Source of the DNA: DATEPR01 sp963780635
Lineage (GTDB): Bacteria; Actinomycetota; Actinomycetes; Mycobacteriales; Pseudonocardiaceae
Reading direction: 5' to 3'
NCBI GenBank assembly: GCA_963780635.1
Contig: CAWACW010000012.1
Coordinates: forward strand, 744,001-808,000
DNA length: 64,000 nt
Of the stretch, positions 42,073 to 50,884 are shown piece by piece (position 1 is the first letter of the stretch; each line of letters opens with the position of its first letter). The notes beneath the pieces are model-generated. The model did not search any database and had not been told where the DNA came from. It saw nothing but the letters and a program-made list of their open reading frames with translations. A program made the translations under genes and the position numbers.

Positions 42073-42928
42073 AGTGGTCGCGGTGATCGCTTCCACCCAT
42101 CATCCGTTCTACTACCGCGCCAGCACGTCCACCGGCGAGGACCGCCCGCCGTTCGCCGACGAGTGGGTGCGCAAGGTGTCGGCGTTCCGCGAGACGCTCA
42201 CCAAGGCACGGCCGGACGTGCTGGTGATGGTCGGTTCCGACCACTTCCACCAGCTGTGGCTGGACAACATGCCGCAGTTCCTGGTCGGCAAGGCCCCGTT
42301 CTACGACGCGAACTTCTACAACGAGGAGCGCGAGTTCGGGCTGCCGAAGATGCTGCTGCGCGGCCAGGAGGACCTGTCGGCGTACGTGTTGCGGGAGGGT
42401 CTGGACGCGGGTTTCGATCTGGCGTTCTCCAACGAGCTGCGGATCGACCACTCGATCACGTGCCCGATCATCACGCTGCGCCCGCAGAACGACCTGCCGA
42501 TCGTGCCGATCTACACGAACATCTTCGCGCCGCCGCTGCCCCGGCCCAGCCGGTTCGTGCAGCTGGGTAGGACGATCCGGCAGCTGATCGAGTCGTGGCC
42601 GTCGGACCAGCGGGTCGCGGTGATCGGCACCGGGCACCTGTCGCTGGAACTGGGCGGGCCGCGGCAGTTCGGGCCGCACGGGCCGGACCCGGAGTTCGAC
42701 CGCAAGGCCGTGGAATGGATCGCTACCGGCGACATCGAGGGCACTCTGGCCGAAGTGACGCTGGACAGCCTGCACGCACCGGGCAACGCCACGCACGGCT
42801 TCATGGACTTCATGCTGATGATGGGTGTGGCGGGTGAGGGCCGGAAGGCCGACTACGTCGACACCTACGACCTGTTCCACACCATGGAGGCCTACTTCAC
42901 CTGGTACCCGCAGGGAGGTGTGCGATGA
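42065..42928 (+). CDS. Class III extradiol ring-cleavage dioxygenase, catalytic (LigB-like) subunit
   Basis: A 287-aa LigB-superfamily protein. Metal ligands and the catalytic histidine are visible in IASTHHPFYYR near the start (two adjacent His), VGSDHFHQLW in the middle and GTGHLSLELGG late, ending with NATHGFMDFMLMMGVAG. It opens catecholic rings using Fe(II) and O2. The CCGGAGGT site precedes the ATG. The alpha subunit follows with an ATGA overlap. Confidence 0.9.
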   Translation: MAEVVAVIASTHHPFYYRASTSTGEDRPPFADEWVRKVSAFRETLTKARPDVLVMVGSDHFHQLWLDNMPQFLVGKAPFYDANFYNEEREFGLPKMLLRGQEDLSAYVLREGLDAGFDLAFSNELRIDHSITCPIITLRPQNDLPIVPIYTNIFAPPLPRPSRFVQLGRTIRQLIESWPSDQRVAVIGTGHLSLELGGPRQFGPHGPDPEFDRKAVEWIATGDIEGTLAEVTLDSLHAPGNATHGFMDFMLMMGVAGEGRKADYVDTYDLFHTMEAYFTWYPQGGVR

Positions 42929-43287
42929 GCAAGTACCTGCTGAACAAGTTCCTCTACACGGTCGACCGGGACCCCGAGCTGGTGGAGCGCTACCGGGACG
43001 ACCCGAACGGCACCGTCGCGTGGTGGGAGGCCGAGCAGGCCAACCGGCTCCTCAACTGCCAGACCGGTGAGTCCAGCACGTGGCTGCGGTTCGACGACAG
43101 CGAACGGGCCGCGCTCGCCGAACACGACTACCCGGCGCTGTTCGGCCTGGGCGCGCACCCGTTCCTCACGCTCACGCTGTTCATCGCGATGTTCGAGCGC
43201 GACCACGCCGAACCGCTGGGCTTCCAGCTGGAGTACGCGCGTCGCCTGGCGCACAACACGTTGCCGTACCCGGACATCGCGACCTAG
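42925..43287 (+). CDS. Extradiol dioxygenase alpha (LigA-like) subunit
   Basis: A 120-aa LigA-like helical protein (KYLLNKFLYTVDRDPELVER, LFGLGAHPFLTLTLFIAMFE). LigA subunits cover the active site of LigB in protocatechuate 4,5-dioxygenase-type enzymes. The ATG overlaps the LigB stop. The operon ends at a strong hairpin. Confidence 0.9.
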   Translation: MSKYLLNKFLYTVDRDPELVERYRDDPNGTVAWWEAEQANRLLNCQTGESSTWLRFDDSERAALAEHDYPALFGLGAHPFLTLTLFIAMFERDHAEPLGFQLEYARRLAHNTLPYPDIAT

Positions 43288-43332
43288 AGCTGCTAACACA
43301 ATGGCGTTCGATCAGTTTTTGTGTTGCAGCTC
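43287..43332. terminator. Long hairpin terminator between the LigA-like and sigma-factor genes
   Basis: GAGCTGCTAACACAA (43287-43301) pairs with TTGTGTTGCAGCTC (43319-43332), a 14-bp stem with one bulged T and a 17-nt loop that contains a T-run. It lies between convergent genes. Confidence 0.8.
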
Positions 43333-43340
43333 CTAGACCG

Positions 43341-44225
43341 CTACAGATCGAGGCCCGAGAGATCCAGCGAGGCGAGGCGGACCGGGTCGGCGAGGATGTC
43401 GATCTCGACGATCCGGTCGGCCACCACGGTGAAGCCCAGCACGGAGAACGGCTCGCCGTCCTTCGTGGTGACGAAACCCGCCGCCCCGTTGACCAGCGCG
43501 GGCCGGACGATGATGCCGGTGCTCTCGCCTGCGTTGAACGTCGACGCCTGCCGGGCCACGCGCTCGGCACCGCGCACCTCGTGCCTCGCCGGGCCACCGC
43601 GGTCGGCCCGGAGCACGACCTCGGGGTCCAGGACGGCGATCAGGGCCGCCAGGTCACCGTCGCGGGTCGCGGCGAAGAACGCGTCCACGACCTGGCGCTG
43701 CCTGCTCAGGTCGGCGTCGGACACGGTGGCCTTGCCCTGTACCCGCCGCCTGCCGCGACTGGCCAGCTGGCGGGCCGCGGCCGGGGTGCGCCCGACGATC
43801 GGGGCGATCTCCTCGAACGGCACGGCGAACATGTCGTGCAGGACGAACGCGAGGCGCTCGGCGGGTGCGAGGGTCTCCAGGACGACGAGCAGGGCGAGGC
43901 CGACCGAGTCGGCGAGCACTGCTTCGTGCTCGGGGTCCACGCTGTCCTCGCTGGCGACGATCGGGTCCGGCAGGTGGATGTCCAGCGATTCCTCGCGGCG
44001 CGACGCGCGGCTGCGCAGCATGTCCAGGCACACCCGGGAGACGACCGTGGTCAGCCAGCCGCCGAGGTTGGCCACGTCGCTGGTGTCGGCGCGCCGCAGC
44101 CGCAGCCAGGCCTCCTGCACGGCGTCGTCGGCCTCGCTGAGCGAGCCGAGCATCCGGTACGCCACCGCGTGCAGGTGGTCGCGATACGTCTGGAACGGCT
44201 CGACCAGCCAGTCGTCCTCGGCCAC
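43341..44225 (-). CDS. ECF sigma factor with SnoaL-like C-terminus (ECF41/SigJ type)
   Basis: A 294-aa sigma-70-family protein. Region 2 (HAVAYRMLGSLSEADDAVQE) and region 4 (LAPAERLAFVLHDMFAVPFE) are followed by a SnoaL/NTF2-like domain with VVLRADRGGPARHEVRG, the regulatory extension of ECF41 members. GGAGGGGG precedes the GTG. No anti-sigma gene or carboxymuconolactone-decarboxylase-like partner is adjacent; the nearest small enzymes are a MarR regulator and a cupin. Confidence 0.9.
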   Translation of the reverse strand: MAEDDWLVEPFQTYRDHLHAVAYRMLGSLSEADDAVQEAWLRLRRADTSDVANLGGWLTTVVSRVCLDMLRSRASRREESLDIHLPDPIVASEDSVDPEHEAVLADSVGLALLVVLETLAPAERLAFVLHDMFAVPFEEIAPIVGRTPAAARQLASRGRRRVQGKATVSDADLSRQRQVVDAFFAATRDGDLAALIAVLDPEVVLRADRGGPARHEVRGAERVARQASTFNAGESTGIIVRPALVNGAAGFVTTKDGEPFSVLGFTVVADRIVEIDILADPVRLASLDLSGLDL

Positions 44226-44297
44226 GGTGTTCCCCCTCCGCTGCTCCACACTCCCCTGACGAACCAAACACGACAGGTGTGACCGGGCACGGCGAAA

Positions 44298-44774
44298 TCA
44301 CCAGATGGGACGCAGCGGCGGCAGGTCGGTGCCACCCAGTTCGCGGACGACCTTGGCCAGCGCGCGCCGCAGCGCGGCCAGGTCGGCGGCACCGATCTGC
44401 TCGGCCAGCCCGCCCTCCAGCCCGGCGAGCACCGACCCGGCGAGCGCGAGGTGCTCACGCGCCTTCGCGGTGAGCACCACCAGCCGGCGCCTGCCGCCGT
44501 CCGGATGGGCGGTGCGGGTGACGTAGCCGCGGTCTTCCAGGTGGGCCACGATCTGGCCCGCCGCCTGCTTGGTCACGCCCAGCAGCTCGGCCAGCTCGGT
44601 GCTGGTCGCTCCGCCGTCGCGGAGCAGCTGGAAGACCATGCCGTGCACCGGCCGCAGATCGGTGTAGCCGAGCGCGTCGAGGAGGCCGACGAAACTGTTC
44701 TGCAACAGTTGGAACGCCATGCCGAACAAATAGATCAGCTCGGCGCGCTCCAGTGGGTCGTCCATGAAAGGCAT
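44298..44774 (-). CDS. MarR-family transcriptional regulator
   Basis: A 158-aa winged-helix protein: VHGMVFQLLRDGGATSTELA, LGVTKQAAGQIVAHLEDRGY, and wing residues HPDGGRRRLVVLT. It lies between the sigma factor and the cupin gene on the same strand and may bind the palindrome at 45194-45220. The start is ATG 44774 or 44765. Confidence 0.88.
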   Translation of the reverse strand: MPFMDDPLERAELIYLFGMAFQLLQNSFVGLLDALGYTDLRPVHGMVFQLLRDGGATSTELAELLGVTKQAAGQIVAHLEDRGYVTRTAHPDGGRRRLVVLTAKAREHLALAGSVLAGLEGGLAEQIGAADLAALRRALAKVVRELGGTDLPPLRPIW

Positions 44775-44800
44775 TGTCCCATGCCCGAGTCAATTCCCTT

Positions 44801-45175
44801 TCATCGCGCCCACGGCAGCGGCCGGAGTTCGTCACTGTCGGGTGTGGACACCCGGCCGTCCGCCCGCATCGCGACCAATGCCTCGGCCGGGCCGCCGACG
44901 GTGTGGAACCGGCGGACCACCCCGGCCGGGACCACGATGGCCTGACCAGCGCCGACCTGCGACGACTCGGCGTCGACAGTGAAGGTGAAGGTGCCGGCCA
45001 GCGGCATCCAGACCTGGTCGCTGTCGATCGCGTGCACCGGGGACTGCTGGCCGGGTTCCATCCGGATCCGCCAGGTGCTCAGCTGGGTACTGCCCTGGCT
45101 GGGCCCGGCGAGGCTCGCCATGACCGCATTCGGCGTGCGAATGGTGCGTTCTTCGGTTTCGCTGATGACAAGCAT
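44801..45175 (-). CDS. Cupin-domain protein
   Basis: A 124-aa single cupin barrel with motif 1 around PVHAIDSDQVWMPLAGTFTF and motif 2 in GQAIVVPAGVVRRFHTV. The first motif keeps only one clear metal-ligand His, so enzymatic activity is uncertain. A GGGAGG site precedes the ATG. It probably responds to the adjacent MarR protein. Confidence 0.8.
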   Translation of the reverse strand: MLVISETEERTIRTPNAVMASLAGPSQGSTQLSTWRIRMEPGQQSPVHAIDSDQVWMPLAGTFTFTVDAESSQVGAGQAIVVPAGVVRRFHTVGGPAEALVAMRADGRVSTPDSDELRPLPWAR

Positions 45176-45193
45176 GAACCCTCCCGTGTAAAC

Positions 45194-45220
45194 CGCTTTT
45201 ACTCACGTGCAAGTAAAGCG
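45194..45220. promoter_or_regulatory. Palindrome upstream of the cupin gene
   Basis: CGCTTTTACT (45194-45203) and AGTAAAGCG (45212-45220) form an inverted repeat with one bulge. It lies immediately upstream of the cupin ribosome site and is a plausible MarR operator. Confidence 0.45.
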
Positions 45221-45261
45221 AATTGACTCATGCTTGTCAAGCGTGCGCCGGCCCCGGTACG

Positions 45262-45289
45262 CTCCCGTACCGACTGGTCGGTACGGGAG
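45262..45289. promoter_or_regulatory. Perfect 13-bp palindrome overlapping the ribosome site of the SCO6745-like gene
   Basis: CTCCCGTACCGAC (45262-45274), a TG centre, and GTCGGTACGGGAG (45277-45289). It has the form of a TetR-type operator (GTACCGAC half-sites) and includes the GGGAGG ribosome site 10 bp before the GTG. It could act as operator DNA or as an RNA hairpin masking translation. Confidence 0.6.
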
Positions 45290-45298
45290 GAGCGCGTC

Positions 45299-46195
45299 GT
45301 GGCAGAGGGAACCGTGTCCAGCTATCCGTCCGACCAGGTGACACCGGCGCTGGCCCGCGAGACCTGGCGGCTCACCGAACCGCTGCACGGGATGATCTAC
45401 TTCGCGCCGGAGGCCGCCGAACGGTACGCGGCCATCGGGCTGCACGGCAGGCACATGGGCTACTTCCCGTCCCGGGCGGCCGCGCTGGGTACGCCCACTG
45501 CCGAGGTCGTGATCGCGACGTTCTACAACTTCAACCCCGCGCTGGTCCGGCGGGCCATCCCGGCGGCCTGGCAGATCGCGGACCCGGCCACGGTGCTGGC
45601 CGCCCGGCTCGCCAGTGCGGACGCCGCGCTGCGCCGCGCGCTGGGCACTGACGTCGACTGCCCGGAGGTGGCCGAGGCCGCCGAACTGGCGGGCCGGGCG
45701 GCGCGGGCCGCACTCGACCACCTGTCAGGCCGGCCGTTGTTCGCCGCGCACGCGACGCTCGACTGGCCGGAGCAGCCGCATCTGGCGCTGTGGCACGCGT
45801 TGACGCTGCTGCGGGAGTTCCGCGGCGACGGGCACATCGCGGCGCTGACCGCCGAGGGTGTGAGCGGCCTGGAAGCGCTCGTCGGGCACGCGGCCACCGG
45901 TGACGTGCCCGCCGCGGCGCTGCAGACCACCCGCGAGTGGAGCGCCGAGGACTGGGCGGCCGCGGTGGTGACGCTGCAGGAGCGCGGGTTGATCGCACCG
46001 GGCGAGGCACTGGCGTTCACCGAAGCGGGCAAGGCGCAGCGGCAGTGGATCGAGGACCGCACCGACACGCTGTCGCTGCCCGCCTACGGCGCCCTGGGCG
46101 TCGAGGGCTGCACGCGCCTGGGCGAACTGGCCCGGCCGTTGTCCAGGGCCGTCGTGGCGGCGGGTCTGCTGCCGCTGCGTCGACCGGCGAAGTAG
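45299..46195 (+). CDS. SCO6745-family protein
   Basis: A 298-aa protein of the actinobacterial SCO6745 family (GMIYFAPEAAERYAAIGLHG, GYFPSRAAALG, VIATFYNFNPALVRRAIP, FAAHATLDWPEQPHLALWHA). Biochemical role unknown; members are winged-helix-like with a MarR-type C-terminal half. The GTG at 45299 follows GGGAGGAG. Its TAG overlaps the next GTG (TAGTG). Confidence 0.85.
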   Translation: MAEGTVSSYPSDQVTPALARETWRLTEPLHGMIYFAPEAAERYAAIGLHGRHMGYFPSRAAALGTPTAEVVIATFYNFNPALVRRAIPAAWQIADPATVLAARLASADAALRRALGTDVDCPEVAEAAELAGRAARAALDHLSGRPLFAAHATLDWPEQPHLALWHALTLLREFRGDGHIAALTAEGVSGLEALVGHAATGDVPAAALQTTREWSAEDWAAAVVTLQERGLIAPGEALAFTEAGKAQRQWIEDRTDTLSLPAYGALGVEGCTRLGELARPLSRAVVAAGLLPLRRPAK

Positions 46196-47033
46196 TGGCC
46201 AACGCCGAGCACTTCGGGAAGCTCGCCGACGTGTGGAAGCACGGCGTGCTCGCCGAGGTGCTCGGCGACGAGCCGACCGCGCGCTATGCCGAGACCCACG
46301 CGGGCAGCGCCACCTATCCCCTGGTGCACGACGCCGAACGCGAGTTCGGCGTGTGGCGGTTCCTCGCGGCCGACAACGAGGCGCTGGCCGGTTCGCGGTA
46401 TCGAGCGGCGATCGCGCCCTTCGTGTCCGACTCGGTCTATCCGGGGTCGGCGATGCTGGCCATGAGCGTGCTGGGTGATTCGGCGAGTTACCTGCTGTGT
46501 GATCTCGACCGGTGAGCGCGGCCGGTCTGCGCACTGCTTCGGCTGGGCTGACCGACCGCGCGGTCGTGGAGCGGGACGGGATGCGCGCCACCGCCCAGTG
46601 GCTGGCGACGGGTGGCACGGCGACCGTGCACGTCGACCCGTTCGATCCGTACGCGGGTGACCCGTCCGCGCTGGAGTTCGCCGCGCAGGTGGCGACGGCG
46701 GGCCATCGGCTCGCGTACTGGTACGGCTACGACCGGCCCGCCGAACGCTCCTGGGCGTATCGCGAACTGAAGCGACGCACGAACACGCCGCTGTGGGGCG
46801 GCGACCTGCTCGTCGTCGCTGCTCTCGGCGAAGATGCCGGTGGCACCGGCAGGCTCGGCGACGCCACTACAGCCGGTACCGGGACCGGCATGGTGCTGGC
46901 CAACGTCGGTGCCCGGACGCAGGCGGCATGCACCGCGTTCGGCGCCGCGCTCGTCGACGCCTACGCGGACGCGACCCTGCCCGACGGCACTCGCGGGCAT
47001 CTGGCGTTCAGCGTCGGCTACCCGGCGTCGTGA
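46195..47033 (+). pseudogene. RlmJ-like rRNA methyltransferase gene, split by a frameshift
   Basis: Two frames together make one RlmJ-like protein. The first (46195-46515) gives NAEHFGKLADVWKHGVLAEV, ARYAETHAGSATYPL and YPGSAMLAM...YLLCDLDR; the second (46512-47033) continues VSAAGLRTASAGLTD, ERDGMRATAQ, TVHVDPFDPYAG (the DPPY-like catalytic motif) and a C-terminal Rossmann part. The junction at about 46505-46512 (GACCGGTGAGC) would be repaired by one added C, giving DLDPVS. Either the gene is broken or one base is missing from the sequence. Coupled to the preceding gene by TAGTG. Confidence 0.7.
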
Positions 47034-47048
47034 CCACCGGCTGGGTGA

Positions 47049-48008
47049 TCAGCCGTTGAGTACGCGCACCGGCGCGCCGTCCAGCCAGGCCAGCACGTCC
47101 TCGATCGCGTCCGCGTAGATCCGGGCGTAGGACTGCTCGGTCACGTACCCGATGTGCGGTGTGATGACGGTGTTCGGCAATGTCCGAAGTGGATGGTCGG
47201 CGGGCAGCGGCTCGACGTCGAACACGTCCAGGCCCGCACCGGCGATGGTGCCATCACGCAGTGCCGCGATGAGCGCCGTCTCGTCGACGATCGGGCCCCG
47301 CGAGGTGTTCACCAGGTAGCCGCGTGGCCCCAGGGCGCGCAGTTCGTCGGCGCCGACCAGGCCGCGGCTGCGGTCGGACAGCTTGAGGTGGATCGTGACG
47401 ATGTCGCTGCGTTCGAACAGTTCCCGCTTGCCGACCAGTTCCGCACCGTGCTCGGCGGCGACGTCGGCGGTCAGGTTCGCACTCCAGGCGAGCAGCCGCA
47501 TGTCGAACGCGCGGGCGAAGCGGGCCGTCGACCGGCCGAGGTTGCCCAGGCCGAGGATGCCCAGCGTGCTGCCTGCCAGTTCGGGGCCGATCGTGGTCTG
47601 CCAGCCGCCTGCCCGCACCGCTGCGTCCTCGGCCGGAATGCGCCGGACGGTGGCCATCAGCAGCGCCCAGATCAGCTCGGCGGTCGACGCGCGGGAGCCG
47701 CCGGTACCGCTGACGACGACGCCGTTGCGGGTCGCCGCGGCCAGGTCGAAGGAGGCGTTCCCCATGCCCGCGGTGATGAGCAGCCGTAGCCTGGGCAGCC
47801 GGTCGAGCAAGCCGGCGGGGAACGGGGTGCGTTCGCGCATCGCGATCACCGCGTCGAAGCCGGCCAGCCGGTCGGCCACCGCATCCTCGTCGGCGAGATG
47901 GTCGGTGAACGTGACGATCTCGGCTCGCTCGGCCAGCGGGCCGAAATCGGCGCTGGTCAGGGCCGCTTGCTGGTAGTCGTCCAGAATCGCGACGCGAACT
48001 GCTGGCAC
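47049..48008 (-). CDS. D-2-hydroxyacid dehydrogenase family oxidoreductase
   Basis: A 319-aa NAD-dependent dehydrogenase. The nucleotide motif is GILGLGNLGRSTARFARAF; the catalytic Arg is in LVNTSRGPIVDE, the Glu in GLDVFDVEPLPADHP and the His in PHIGYVTEQSY. Substrate unknown. The GTG follows AGGGAGC. It lies downstream of the TetR gene on the same strand and may share its transcript. Confidence 0.88.
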   Translation of the reverse strand: MPAVRVAILDDYQQAALTSADFGPLAERAEIVTFTDHLADEDAVADRLAGFDAVIAMRERTPFPAGLLDRLPRLRLLITAGMGNASFDLAAATRNGVVVSGTGGSRASTAELIWALLMATVRRIPAEDAAVRAGGWQTTIGPELAGSTLGILGLGNLGRSTARFARAFDMRLLAWSANLTADVAAEHGAELVGKRELFERSDIVTIHLKLSDRSRGLVGADELRALGPRGYLVNTSRGPIVDETALIAALRDGTIAGAGLDVFDVEPLPADHPLRTLPNTVITPHIGYVTEQSYARIYADAIEDVLAWLDGAPVRVLNG

Positions 48009-48026
48009 GTGCTCCCTGCCTCGTGG

Positions 48027-48662
48027 TCAGTGGACAGCGGTGCGGGCGGGCACCGCGTTGGCACGCACGAACGTATCAACGCCCGCTGCCACGGCGCGCG
48101 CGATCGTGTCGTCGGGCACCTGCTTCGTGTTGTGCTCGGTGAGATCGTCGATCTCGGCGCCGACCAGGGCGAGGAACTGGCGTGCGGCCAGGATCGGATC
48201 GGGCATCCGCAGGTGGCCCGCGTTGCCCAGCATGGCCAACCGGCCGGCGAGGGCCTCCAGGATGGGCTCGGTGGCCTGCACGCGCACCGCCCGGTAGATC
48301 TCCGGGTCGCGGGCGGACTCGGCGGCGATCAGCCGGCGCAGGAAGATCGCGCAGTAGCCGCGCTGGCACGCGACCAGCCGCTCACCCAGTTCGAGCAAGC
48401 TCTCCCGCCAGCCGCCCGTGGTCAGGTCCAACTGCCGGATCACCTGCAGCGCCTCGGCGTTCTGCTGCACGGCCGAGTCGGCGACCGACGCCCGGAACAG
48501 CTGTTCCTTGCCGCCGAAATGGCTGTAGATGGTCGGTTTCGACACGCGCGCTGCGGCCGCGATCGCGTCGATGCTCGCCCGCTCGTAACCCTCGTTGCCG
48601 AAGATCGGGCCGGCAGCGTCGAGGATCAACCGACGCTTGTCCGGCCGTGGATGCACTGTCAC
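48027..48662 (-). CDS. TetR-family regulator
   Basis: A 211-aa TetR protein with an N-terminal helix-turn-helix (RRLILDAAGPIFGNEGYERA, AAARVSKPTIYSHFGGKEQL) and a helical ligand domain. Divergent from the MFS gene with a perfect palindrome between them, so it most likely represses the pump and itself. Confidence 0.92.
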   Translation of the reverse strand: MTVHPRPDKRRLILDAAGPIFGNEGYERASIDAIAAAARVSKPTIYSHFGGKEQLFRASVADSAVQQNAEALQVIRQLDLTTGGWRESLLELGERLVACQRGYCAIFLRRLIAAESARDPEIYRAVRVQATEPILEALAGRLAMLGNAGHLRMPDPILAARQFLALVGAEIDDLTEHNTKQVPDDTIARAVAAGVDTFVRANAVPARTAVH

Positions 48663-48690
48663 GAACTTGATTGTAGCGTCACCTTGACTG

Positions 48691-48707
48691 AACTACACCG
48701 TGTAGTT
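48691..48707. promoter_or_regulatory. TetR operator between the tetR and MFS genes
   Basis: AACTACAC-C-GTGTAGTT, a perfect 8-bp inverted repeat, 14 bp before the MFS ATG and 29 bp from the tetR start. It is AT-rich relative to its surroundings. Confidence 0.75.
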
Positions 48708-48720
48708 TAGTTTCGTCGCC

Positions 48721-50109
48721 ATGACAGTTCAAAGCACGCTCAGCGCACCGGCGGCACCCCGGGTCGGTTCCGGTGCGGCGCTGACGGTGCTGGGACTCGC
48801 GGCCCTGCTCGCGGTCATGGACGGCACCGTCGTCGCCGTCGCCCTCGATCCGCTGGCCGGCGCGTTCGGCACCACACTGGCGGCGGTCGGCTGGGTCACC
48901 ACGGCGTATCTGCTCGCCGCGGCCACCACGTTGCCGCTGCTGGGCTGGGCCACTACGAGATTCGGTGGGAAGAATGTGTTCCTCGTCGGGTTGGTCCTGT
49001 TCGTACTCGGCTCGGCGCTGGCCGTGCTGGCCTGGTCGGCCGGGTCGCTGATCGCGTTCCGGGTGCTCCAGGGCCTGGGCGGTGGCCTGCTGGAGCCGAG
49101 TTCGCTCGGCCTGGCCGCGGCCCTGGCGGGCAAGGACAGGGTCGGCAGGGTGCTGGGCACCATGTCGACGATCATCAACGTGGCCCCGGTGCTCGGACCC
49201 ATCGTCGGCGGTCTGCTGCTGGGCACCGGCCACTGGCAGTGGATCTTCGTGGTGAACATCCCGTTCGGCGTCCTGGTGCTGGTCGCGGCGCTGACGCTGC
49301 TGCCGGAGCAGCCCGCGGCGCCGGCCGGCGAGCGGCCGACCGCCGATGTGCGCGGGTTGGCGCTGCTCACGGTCGGGTTCGTCGGCGTGCTGTTCGCGCT
49401 GAACAGGTCAGCGCACCCCGGCTCGGGCGTGCCGATGGCGGTGTCGGCCGTGCTCGGGGTCGCGCTGCTGGCCGGGTACGTCCGGCACGCGCTGACCACG
49501 AGCCGGGTGCCCGCGCTGGACCTGCGGCTGCTGCGCAGGCCGGGCTTCGCGGCCACGCTGCCGGTGATGGGCCTGGTCGGGCTGATCATGTACTCGCAGC
49601 TCACCTCGCTGCCGTTCTACGCCTCGACGCGGTTGCACCTGCACGGCTTCGCGCAGGGCGTGCTGGTCTCGGCACTCGGGCTGGGGCTGCTGGTGTCCAT
49701 GACGGCGGGTGGGCGGATCAGCGACCGGACCGGACCCCGGCCGCTGGTGCGGACCGGCGCGCTGGTCACCGTCGCCGGACTCGGAGTGTTCACGATCTGG
49801 CACGACGGATTGGCGCTGCCGGCGCTGTTCGCCCTGTTCGTGGTGGTGGGCCTCGGCTTCGGGCTGGCCGCGTCGCCGACGGTGGCCGGCGCGTACCGCA
49901 CGTTGCCGGTCGCGGAGCAGCCACAGGGCACCACCGCGCTGTTCATGACAGTGCAACTGTCCGCGTCGGTGGGCGTCACGCTGCTCGGGGTGCTGCAGTC
50001 GCGGGCAGGCGGGAACTGGGTGACGATCCTGTTCACGGTGCTGGTCGGTGCGGCCGTGGGGATCGTGGCACTGAGCACAGCGCTACCCGGCAAGCCGGCC
50101 GATGCGTAG
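48721..50109 (+). CDS. MFS drug-efflux transporter under TetR control
   Basis: A 462-aa DHA2-type MFS protein. VMDGTVVAVALDPL in TM1, FRVLQGLGGGLLEPSSLGLA, and APVLGPIVGGLLLGTGHWQWIF are drug:H+ antiporter motifs. No ribosome site is visible in the short distance from the operator, so the message may be nearly leaderless. Its stop overlaps the start of the lactonase-like gene. Confidence 0.9.
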   Translation: MTVQSTLSAPAAPRVGSGAALTVLGLAALLAVMDGTVVAVALDPLAGAFGTTLAAVGWVTTAYLLAAATTLPLLGWATTRFGGKNVFLVGLVLFVLGSALAVLAWSAGSLIAFRVLQGLGGGLLEPSSLGLAAALAGKDRVGRVLGTMSTIINVAPVLGPIVGGLLLGTGHWQWIFVVNIPFGVLVLVAALTLLPEQPAAPAGERPTADVRGLALLTVGFVGVLFALNRSAHPGSGVPMAVSAVLGVALLAGYVRHALTTSRVPALDLRLLRRPGFAATLPVMGLVGLIMYSQLTSLPFYASTRLHLHGFAQGVLVSALGLGLLVSMTAGGRISDRTGPRPLVRTGALVTVAGLGVFTIWHDGLALPALFALFVVVGLGFGLAASPTVAGAYRTLPVAEQPQGTTALFMTVQLSASVGVTLLGVLQSRAGGNWVTILFTVLVGAAVGIVALSTALPGKPADA

Positions 50110-50884
50110 GCTCCCGACCGTGGCCACCGAACTGTACGCATTGCCGCTGGGCGACTGTTCCTGTGCGTTCGAGGTCGTGGCACCGGGCGTGCATGACGGT
50201 ATGCACACGAACATCCCCGTGACCGGGTATCTGATCCGGCTGTCCGACGACAAGCTGGTGCTCGTCGACACGGGGATGAGCCGGCTGCACGTGGACGACC
50301 CGGAGCTGACGTGGCGCGGTACGCCCGCGGCGAAGTCGCTGGTGCCGGTGATGCGCCCCGAGGACAGTTTGCTGTATCGGTTGGCGCAACTGGAGGTCGC
50401 GCCGCAGGACATCGACTACGTGATCAACACGCACCTGCACTTCGACCACGCGGGCAACAACGACCTGCTCGGTGACGCCACGTTCTTCGTGCAGCGGGAG
50501 CAGTACGAGCTGGCGAAGGACAACCCGAGCTACCCCAACCAGTACTGGAACCTGCCCAGCCTCAGCTACGAGCTGGTGGACGGCGAGCAGGAGCTGTTCG
50601 GCGAGGTGACGGTGATCCCGACGCCCGGGCACACCCAGGGGCACCAGTCGGTGTTGCTGCGGTTGCCGGAGACGGGCGCGCTGATCCTGTGCGGGGACGC
50701 GGTGTACTGCCAGGAGAACTACGACCACGATTCGTGGACCAGCCAGGCGGACCCGGCGACGGCGCGAGAGAGCGCCCTGAAACTGAAGGCGCTGGCCGAC
50801 GCTCAGCGGGCCACGATGTTCTACGGCCACGACAGGGAACAGGCGCACGCGATGCGCTGGGCACCGACGGGCTCGTACCGTTAA
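50102..50884 (+). CDS. Metallo-beta-lactamase-fold hydrolase (AHL-lactonase-like)
   Basis: A 260-aa protein with the dizinc motif THLHFDHAGNN, further ligands in PTPGHTQGH, CGDAVY and a C-terminal YGHDREQ, as in N-acyl-homoserine lactonases of the AiiA/AttM type. It overlaps the MFS gene by 8 bp. Quorum-quenching activity is possible, but the fold covers many lactone or ester substrates. A GTG at 50120 is an alternative start. Confidence 0.85.
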   Translation: MRRLPTVATELYALPLGDCSCAFEVVAPGVHDGMHTNIPVTGYLIRLSDDKLVLVDTGMSRLHVDDPELTWRGTPAAKSLVPVMRPEDSLLYRLAQLEVAPQDIDYVINTHLHFDHAGNNDLLGDATFFVQREQYELAKDNPSYPNQYWNLPSLSYELVDGEQELFGEVTVIPTPGHTQGHQSVLLRLPETGALILCGDAVYCQENYDHDSWTSQADPATARESALKLKALADAQRATMFYGHDREQAHAMRWAPTGSYR

